A stretch of DNA of 5,148 nucleotides. Origin: Anaerolineae bacterium (GTDB lineage Bacteria; Chloroflexota; Anaerolineae; JAFGEY01). The notes beneath the pieces were generated by a model. It searched no databases. It was not told where the DNA came from and saw only the letters and a program-made list of their open reading frames with translations. The DNA lies in the NCBI GenBank assembly GCA_016931365.1, contig JAFGEY010000412.1:1-5148 (forward strand), in the 5' to 3' direction. Position 1 is the stretch's first letter. Every line of letters starts with the position of its first letter. Both the position numbers and the translations under genes were made by a program. Below are positions 4,306 to 5,148 of the stretch, in pieces.

Positions 4306-5148
4306 AAAATGCGCCTCTTGGCTCAATTCCAATCCGGTGCGTGATAAAATCCCGATAGCGGCTCTCCCAATTGTCTGCCCAAATTGATTCTATATCTAAA
4401 TGGATTTTTCCGTCATTAACCAGTAATTGATCCACTAACTGCGTTACAGTTTCAAACTGTTCGAAAGGATTATCAGGCAACACGAACAGAGTTCTTGGAT
4501 TAGTAAATGAGAACACCTTTTCAGCTAACCCGACTGCCTCAAAGAGTGCTGTGGAGATTTCTCCAATCACGGCATAAGACTCCGCCAGACGCTGATACAA
4601 GTTGTCCGAATCATCAATCTGTATGCCCTCAAAAGTGGCGCCATACGTTTGCAACGCAGTCGCTCTTTCCATCGGATGTGGACGGACAACAATCTCAAAT
4701 ATACTCGGGAGCGCCGCTTTGATTTTTTGCGCCATTTCGAGATAGTGCGCAAATCTTATTCCATCAGACAAAAGGAGGATTTTGTTTTTTATTTTGGATC
4801 CGTTTTTCCATCGGCGGCACATGGTATCATAATGCGGATTGCCGATGATTACGACCTGTGCTGACACACGAATTTGCTCTGCCCACCATTGTCCATAAGC
4901 CAGAAAATAATCTGGCGTATGCAATTGGTAGGCCTGAGATTCCAAAAGTATAGGCGCAAAATTATAGGCGTCATAGCCGGCAGATGTCATGCCATGCTGC
5001 ATCTCAGCGGTCTTGATCCCCATCTCTTTTGCCAGACGAATGAGATGGCCCATTCCGCCATAATGGCCATTATCAAAGAAAATTAGCTGTGGATTCAGCC
5101 GCTGATAAACCTTTTTGTAAATATACAGCTGCAACTTGAGAGTAGCAC
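4304..5148 (-). CDS. Surface-polysaccharide transferase, GT-B-like, 5' end outside window
   Basis: At least 281 codons are present and the frame is open to the window edge, so the N-terminus is missing. The first possible start inside the window is a TTG at 5134-5132, with no reason to prefer it. Numbered from there, the protein shows LIFFDNGHYGGMGHLIRLAKE (18-37), AEMQHGM (43-49), PDYFLAYGQWWAEQ (74-87), VIIGNPHYD (95-103), a strand ILLLSDGIRFAHY (119-131) opening the second domain, EIVVRPHPME (147-156), and GEISTALFEAVGLAEKVFSF (191-210). The QHG, RPHP..E and [ST]....EA order is shared by capsule-synthesis (KpsS/KpsC-like), CDP-glycerol glycerophosphotransferase-like and related GT-B proteins that act on surface polymers. 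It differs from the GT4 enzymes downstream. It probably transfers a sugar or polyol phosphate to a cell-surface glycan at the inner face of the membrane. The exact family and substrate are uncertain. It is AT-richer than the genes at the left end. Confidence 0.75.
   Translation of the reverse strand, partial: ATLKLQLYIYKKVYQRLNPQLIFFDNGHYGGMGHLIRLAKEMGIKTAEMQHGMTSAGYDAYNFAPILLESQAYQLHTPDYFLAYGQWWAEQIRVSAQVVIIGNPHYDTMCRRWKNGSKIKNKILLLSDGIRFAHYLEMAQKIKAALPSIFEIVVRPHPMERATALQTYGATFEGIQIDDSDNLYQRLAESYAVIGEISTALFEAVGLAEKVFSFTNPRTLFVLPDNPFEQFETVTQLVDQLLVNDGKIHLDIESIWADNWESRYRDFITHRIGIEPRGAF

Noticed and set aside
1..5148. A CRISPR array, tRNA or rRNA gene, toxin-antitoxin pair, defence system or intact insertion sequence
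   Set aside because: I found no regularly spaced repeats, no cloverleaf or rRNA-like conserved stretches, no transposase motifs and no small paired genes. Everything recognisable is polysaccharide biosynthesis.

Overview
The window is a stretch of a bacterial surface-polysaccharide (exopolysaccharide, capsule or O-antigen type) biosynthesis cluster. Every supportable gene reads on the minus strand, so biological order runs from base 5148 down to base 1. Long unexpressed frames opposite the genes fit a moderately GC-rich bacterium. No marker gene fixes the taxon. The style of the glycosyltransferases would suit an environmental phylum such as Chloroflexota, but that is a guess.

In transcription order: (i) a GT-B-like surface-carbohydrate transferase cut by the right edge (4304-5148); (ii) a gene-free gap of about 200 bp holding an inverted repeat that overlaps the first gene's stop and a strong 52-bp GC-rich palindrome (4109-4160); (iii) a headless 3' tail of a probable glycosyltransferase (3948-4103), whose stop overlaps the next start; (iv) a complete family-4-like glycosyltransferase (2633-3955, 440 aa, start corrected from an upstream ATG); (v) a second headless 3' tail (2457-2645), clearly homologous to the C-terminus of gene (iv) and fused out of frame to its end; (vi) a complete GT4 glycosyltransferase (1299-2438); (vii) another complete GT4 glycosyltransferase (117-1298) whose ATG directly abuts the previous stop; (viii) 116 bp of unassigned sequence.

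The three intact glycosyltransferases probably act one after another at the cytoplasmic face of the membrane, each adding a sugar to a lipid-linked repeat unit. Donor and acceptor sugars cannot be read from sequence. Tight spacing (0 to 18 bp, or overlapping) from 3955 to 117 suggests one transcript.

The unusual part is the decay pattern. Two separate genes have lost their 5' parts but kept their 3' ends and their junctions with the next gene. One break lies beside a symmetric palindromic element. Composition shifts from AT-richer at the right end to GC-richer at the left. I read this as a polysaccharide locus reshuffled by gene gain and loss. I see no sign of a defence system, CRISPR array, RNA gene or intact transposon.
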